From JBBTXJ01 sp964636345 (GTDB lineage Bacteria; Patescibacteriota; Patescibacteriia; Magasanikbacterales; JBBTXJ01), in assembly GCA_964636345.1 (NCBI GenBank), contig CAZWRL010000003.1, positions 1 to 43,451 of the forward strand: a stretch of DNA of 43,451 bases, in the 5' to 3' direction. The translations under genes were made by a program, and so were the position numbers. The first letter of the stretch is position 1, and each line of letters begins with the position of its first letter. The notes below the pieces were generated by a model. It worked only from the letters and a program-made list of their open reading frames with translations. It was not told the origin of the DNA and did not search any database. Below are positions 41,601-43,451 of this stretch, piece after piece.

Positions 41601-42212
41601 CATGTCGCGGAACTGGGGCGCGGCGAGTGGATTATTGTGGGTGGCGTGGTGGCAAAAATGCAAAGGAAAATTACCAAAAAGGGGAGCACCATGCTTTTTG
41701 TAACGCTGGAAGATAAAAGCGGGCCGGTTGAACTCCTCGTATTTCCCAAAACATACACGGCAACGGCGGAATTATGGCGCGAGGGCGGCACGTATTGTAT
41801 TATGGCGAAAACGCCGGCAGAGGAAGGCGACAGCAAGTTGTTTGTGGAAAAAATATTTCCCGTGACCGTTGAAAATGCGGCCGCGCTTGCCGCGGAACTC
41901 CGCGGGGTGATTCCTCAAAGCAGGGAAAGCGCGGCAATCTCTAGTCATCCTGGAGCTTCGCCCGGCGAAGCGATAGGATCCCGAGAAGATGGCGCCTCTC
42001 GTGAAATCCACATCAGTATCACCGGCTCCCTCGGTGATAAGCGTGAAAAACTTCGAGAACTTTTTGAAAAAAATCCTGGCGCTGACCAAATATTTTTTGA
42101 TGTGCATGATGCCACTGGCGTGCACAAAATAAAAACAAACTACTTGGTTGAATGGAGCGCCATTGCGCCGCAGGTGGCGGAGATACTTGACGCCGCTCGC
42201 GTTTCTGGTTAG
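38682..42212 (+). CDS. dnaE: DNA polymerase III alpha subunit
   Basis: This is the replicative DNA polymerase. The 1176-residue protein opens with the PHP domain (FVHLHVHSHYSLLDG, residues 4-18) and has the catalytic acidic motif PDVDMDF at 396-402 (D397, D399, D401). It continues with the FRKAIGKK and FNKAHAASYAVVAYQTAY segments, the tandem HhH region and an OB domain (WIIVGGVVAKMQRKITKKGS). Lengths and order match DnaE1, not PolC. Residues about 1087-1108 (SSHPGASPGEAIG and flanks) derive from a palindromic repeat inserted in frame in the C-terminal linker. It is the last gene of the operon beginning at 36246. Confidence 0.96.
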   Translation: MPNFVHLHVHSHYSLLDGLTKIPDLVRAAKERGFTALALTDYGSLYGAIEFYEACRKAEIKPIVGMEAYIAVNGRFSKQAHVDAHAPHLILLAENYEGYKNLMALSSKGHLEGFYYHPRIDRELLREHHRGLIALSGCMAGELASAVRADDSRARAKEIAEEYRGIFGDGNFYIELQDHPELDGQMTVNTKLVQLGTELNIPFVATRDVHYLNPDDAEAQDILVCIREGKTVDQPNRLSFQQVDRSLCSAKEIAGRFGHIPEALENTVRIAERVNLDIPLHQWHFPPIPIPEGKTADQELRDQTYLGIAEKLEVTPEIKERLEYELNIINTKGYAPYFLTVADLIQYAREHAIVVTTRGSAAGSLVSYALGIVSVNPLFFRLPFERFLNPYRPSPPDVDMDFADDRRDEMIAYATEKYGVERVAQIITFGTMMARGSVRDAGRALGFPYGFCDQVAKLIPFGSQGFAMTIERALREEPELKKLYENNPDVKRLLEVAKKIEGCARHASIHAAGVVIAPTALTDFTPIQRETGGEKIVTQYEMYSVEAAGLLKMDFLGIRNLSILGHAVEFVEKTAGIRVDINNLSWDDQKTFEMLARGETMGVFQMGGSGMTRYLKELRPSSIFDIMAMVALFRPGPMESIPEYIRRKHHPELVTYPDPRLEKILDRSYGVITYQDDVLLTAMELAGYNWEEVDKFRKAIGKKIPEEMAKQKIKFFQGCRTHGNLLEEKIEELWQLIEPFAAYGFNKAHAASYAVVAYQTAYMKANYPVQFMTAVLTAESGDADKVAAIVHECERMGIRVLPPDVNESFRDFAMIPDKEKETARIRFGLNAIKNLGTHISEVIYRERKENGPYASLEDFLTRIHDKDLNKKSLESLIKCGAMDSFGIDRGVLLANTEGMLSFHKEVQGEQARNQNSLFGEGAGIAPTLSLAVGTPATSEEKLLWEKELLGLYVSAHPFDPVAREMGEVLAPVSHVAELGRGEWIIVGGVVAKMQRKITKKGSTMLFVTLEDKSGPVELLVFPKTYTATAELWREGGTYCIMAKTPAEEGDSKLFVEKIFPVTVENAAALAAELRGVIPQSRESAAISSHPGASPGEAIGSREDGASREIHISITGSLGDKREKLRELFEKNPGADQIFFDVHDATGVHKIKTNYLVEWSAIAPQVAEILDAARVSG
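41944..41982. repeat. palindromic repeat, family 1, inside dnaE
   Basis: GTCATCCTGG ... AGGATCCC bound an inner CTTCG/CGAAG hairpin. The ends match the complement of the 8471 and 29741 elements, so it lies in the opposite orientation. Confidence 0.75.
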
Positions 42213-42215
42213 TAT
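42187..42215 (+). promoter_or_regulatory. promoter of the gene at 42240
   Basis: TTGACG (42187-42192) and TAGTAT (42210-42215), 17 bases apart, inside the last codons and stop of dnaE. Confidence 0.6.
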
Positions 42216-42239
42216 AAGGAAAACAAGGGGGAGGAAGAG

Positions 42240-42674
42240 ATGGAAATAATTACCGAAACGTGGACCAGGGTGGATCGGAAATTCGGCGCCGTGCTGACGA
42301 TGGCTACCTACTGCAATCTGTACAGGGTTCTCCCTGACGGGCAGTGCGTGCCGGATGATCGTGGCGAGCCTGCCAAGCGGGTGTGGGGTGCTATCCGCGG
42401 GTGGCTGGATGAGCGCTATAGCCTTGTCCTCCTATTCGCGGATCATGATCCTGCCATCAACCCCGGAGAGGATCCTGTTTCTGGACAGCGGCGTTTCGTG
42501 GTGGAGTTTGTTCGGCGGTTCGTGTTCCCCAATAGGGTACTTCCAGCCCGGCTCGAGAACGAAGACCTCCTGCGTGAGGTACAGAGAATCTACGCGCTTC
42601 AGCGTGAGGCGTTGATGGCGCTCATCGCCTTGGAAATCTGGCGCCGCGAAAGCGCATTCCCCAGCCGCACGTAG
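42240..42674 (+). CDS. soluble protein of unknown function
   Basis: The 144-residue protein has no membrane helix or signal and no motif I recognise. It is rich in Arg, Glu and Trp; the C-terminal third (ENEDLLREVQRIYALQREALMALIALEIW) should be helical. A GGGGGAGGAAG ribosome site stands before the ATG, and a promoter and strong terminator bound the gene. C-ending codons again mark the second gene class. Confidence 0.72.
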   Translation: MEIITETWTRVDRKFGAVLTMATYCNLYRVLPDGQCVPDDRGEPAKRVWGAIRGWLDERYSLVLLFADHDPAINPGEDPVSGQRRFVVEFVRRFVFPNRVLPARLENEDLLREVQRIYALQREALMALIALEIWRRESAFPSRT

Positions 42675-42701
42675 CGCGTGGGGGGGAGATAGGGGTGAGA
42701 G

Positions 42702-42737
42702 AGCCGGCAATCAGCGATGGTTGCCGGCTGTTTTTTT
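42702..42737 (+). terminator. terminator of the gene at 42240
   Basis: AGCCGGCAA pairs with TTGCCGGCT, then G and seven Ts. Confidence 0.92.
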
Positions 42738-42745
42738 CTTATTAT

Positions 42746-42795
42746 AAAAAAAGGCGAGATCGCGACACCAGCTTGCGCCGATACGGGATCTCGCC
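42746..42795 (-). terminator. terminator of the helicase-associated-domain gene
   Basis: On the minus strand GGCGAGATC pairs with GATCTCGCC, followed by seven Ts. Confidence 0.9.
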
Positions 42796-42806
42796 TGAGT
42801 GCGTTG

Positions 42807-43433
42807 TTACTTCTTACCGGGGGGCTTTCCCCACTTGAACCCGAGCGCCTCGAGCTTCTTGATGCGCTCGGCAGAGAGGGTACCTCTTTTATAGTTTCCG
42901 CGTTGGTTACTTACCCATTTTCCGAGTTGAGGGTTTTTGGACCATTCCGCAGGCACGTTGCAGTGCCCGCGTTGGTTTTTAAAAGCAATCAAATCGGAGA
43001 AGCGTCGTTCCCATAATTCCAAAACCTTACGCATCGGATTCCATTCAAATCCGATTTCCTCAAGTCGACGAATTTTATGGGTATCGAGCCGTCTCTGTCT
43101 ATAACTTTTACGCTGCGTGCCTACCCACTGCGCCAACTGTGGATTTTCTGGCCATCTATCGGGTACCATACAGTCGCCGTGTTCTGCCTTGTAGGCCACG
43201 AGTTCTCGAAAGCGCCGTTCCCATGCCGTGAGGTGCGGATTCCACTCGAATCCAAGCGCTTCAAGTTTCGCAATGCGCTCGGCAGAGAGGATGCCTTTTC
43301 TGTAATGACTACGCTGATTGGCGACCCATGTACCGAGCCCCACTTGAGTTGCTGGAACATTACAGTGGCCGTATCTTTTTTTGTAGATTACGAGTTCAGC
43401 GTACCAGCATTGCGGCAATGAACGTTTTGCCAA
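42807..43433 (-). CDS. three helicase-associated (HA) domain repeats, probable helicase remnant
   Basis: The 208-residue reading frame is three tandem HA domains (about 10-65, 71-132, 141-204). Each runs W..RF.eLiayK..hGhcnVP, W....QR..Y..g.L...ri..Le.lGF.W. HA domains usually form the C-terminal tail of DEAD/DEAH helicases and bind nucleic acid. No ATG opens the frame; the TTG at 43433 is only nominal and the frame stays open to the window edge. Directly upstream a helicase P-loop is encoded in another frame, so this is probably the 3' part of a broken helicase gene. Confidence 0.7.
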   Translation of the reverse strand: MAKRSLPQCWYAELVIYKKRYGHCNVPATQVGLGTWVANQRSHYRKGILSAERIAKLEALGFEWNPHLTAWERRFRELVAYKAEHGDCMVPDRWPENPQLAQWVGTQRKSYRQRRLDTHKIRRLEEIGFEWNPMRKVLELWERRFSDLIAFKNQRGHCNVPAEWSKNPQLGKWVSNQRGNYKRGTLSAERIKKLEALGFKWGKPPGKK

Positions 43434-43451
43434 GACCGGAGGCGAGCACGA
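43396..43451 (-). pseudogene. helicase Walker A fragment, frame-shifted against the HA repeats
   Basis: In the second minus-strand frame the window edge encodes VLASGLGKTFIAAMLVR and then a TGA at 43398-43396. G-L-G-K-T-F-I-A-A is helicase motif I. The HA frame begins within the same bases, so P-loop and HA repeats are joined out of frame, with the other helicase motifs missing. The gene continues beyond the window. Confidence 0.55.

Noticed and set aside
1..43451. UGA recoded as glycine (Gracilibacteria-type code)
   Set aside because: groEL, mraZ, rsmH and others end properly in TGA and RF2 is present.
1..43451. CRISPR arrays, tRNA/rRNA genes, insertion sequences
   Set aside because: No regularly spaced direct repeats, cloverleaf with acceptor stem, or transposase frame was found by reading both strands.

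Overview
This 43.5 kb window looks like a chromosomal segment of a Candidate Phyla Radiation bacterium (Patescibacteria). The evidence is dense packing, many overlapping start and stop codons, several GT-C type membrane proteins, an archaeal-type UMP kinase, a dcw cluster reduced to mraZ-rsmH-ftsL, and very few Shine-Dalgarno sites on core genes. UGA is an ordinary stop: RF2 is encoded and many genes end in TGA, so a UGA=Gly code is excluded. I see no tRNA, rRNA, CRISPR array, insertion sequence or prophage.

Layout. 1-4.5 kb: groES-groEL behind a sigma-A promoter and a perfect CIRCE operator, then prfB-tsaC-rsmA. 4.5-8.1 kb: two membrane proteins on the minus strand, then a beta-CASP ribonuclease and a DUF218 protein. 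8.1-10.3 kb: two unlisted-size membrane peptides, then mraZ-rsmH-ftsL with MraZ operator repeats. 10.4-16.2 kb: a Nudix protein, an operon with a membrane-tethered Clp-type ATPase, a WecA-like transferase, DUF192 and ribosomal protein L21. 16.3-19.9 kb (minus): dnaB carrying a 430-residue intein, then ybaB and recR. 20-26.7 kb: glycosyltransferases, GT-C membrane proteins and a CDP-alcohol phosphatidyltransferase. 26.8-32.8 kb: a HIT protein, a 6S-like noncoding RNA, an RfbB-like dehydratase, a 159-nt structured element, a UMP kinase, an OPA-type transporter and a HAD hydrolase. 33-42.2 kb: rplJ-rplL behind an attenuator-like leader, a dead-PP2C/beta-propeller membrane protein, and a regulator/TsaB-like/GT2/dnaE operon. 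42.2-43.5 kb: an orphan gene and the remnant of a helicase-associated-domain protein, cut by the window edge.

Two gene styles alternate. Core genes have little or no leader, no clear Shine-Dalgarno site and T/A-ending codons. A second class (near 8.3, 10.4, 21.3, 26.6, 28.7, 30.3, 31.9 and 42.2 kb) has a strong purine-rich ribosome site, mostly a promoter of its own and an intrinsic terminator, and in the longer members C/G-ending codons. Short palindromic repeats lie both between genes and, in frame, inside genes for the UMP kinase, a TsaB-like protein and DnaE.

The strongest leads are the 6S-like RNA at 27.2-27.4 kb, the in-frame palindromes, the Clp-type ATPase whose first AAA module has lost its catalytic residues, the 159-nt element, and the rplJ leader.
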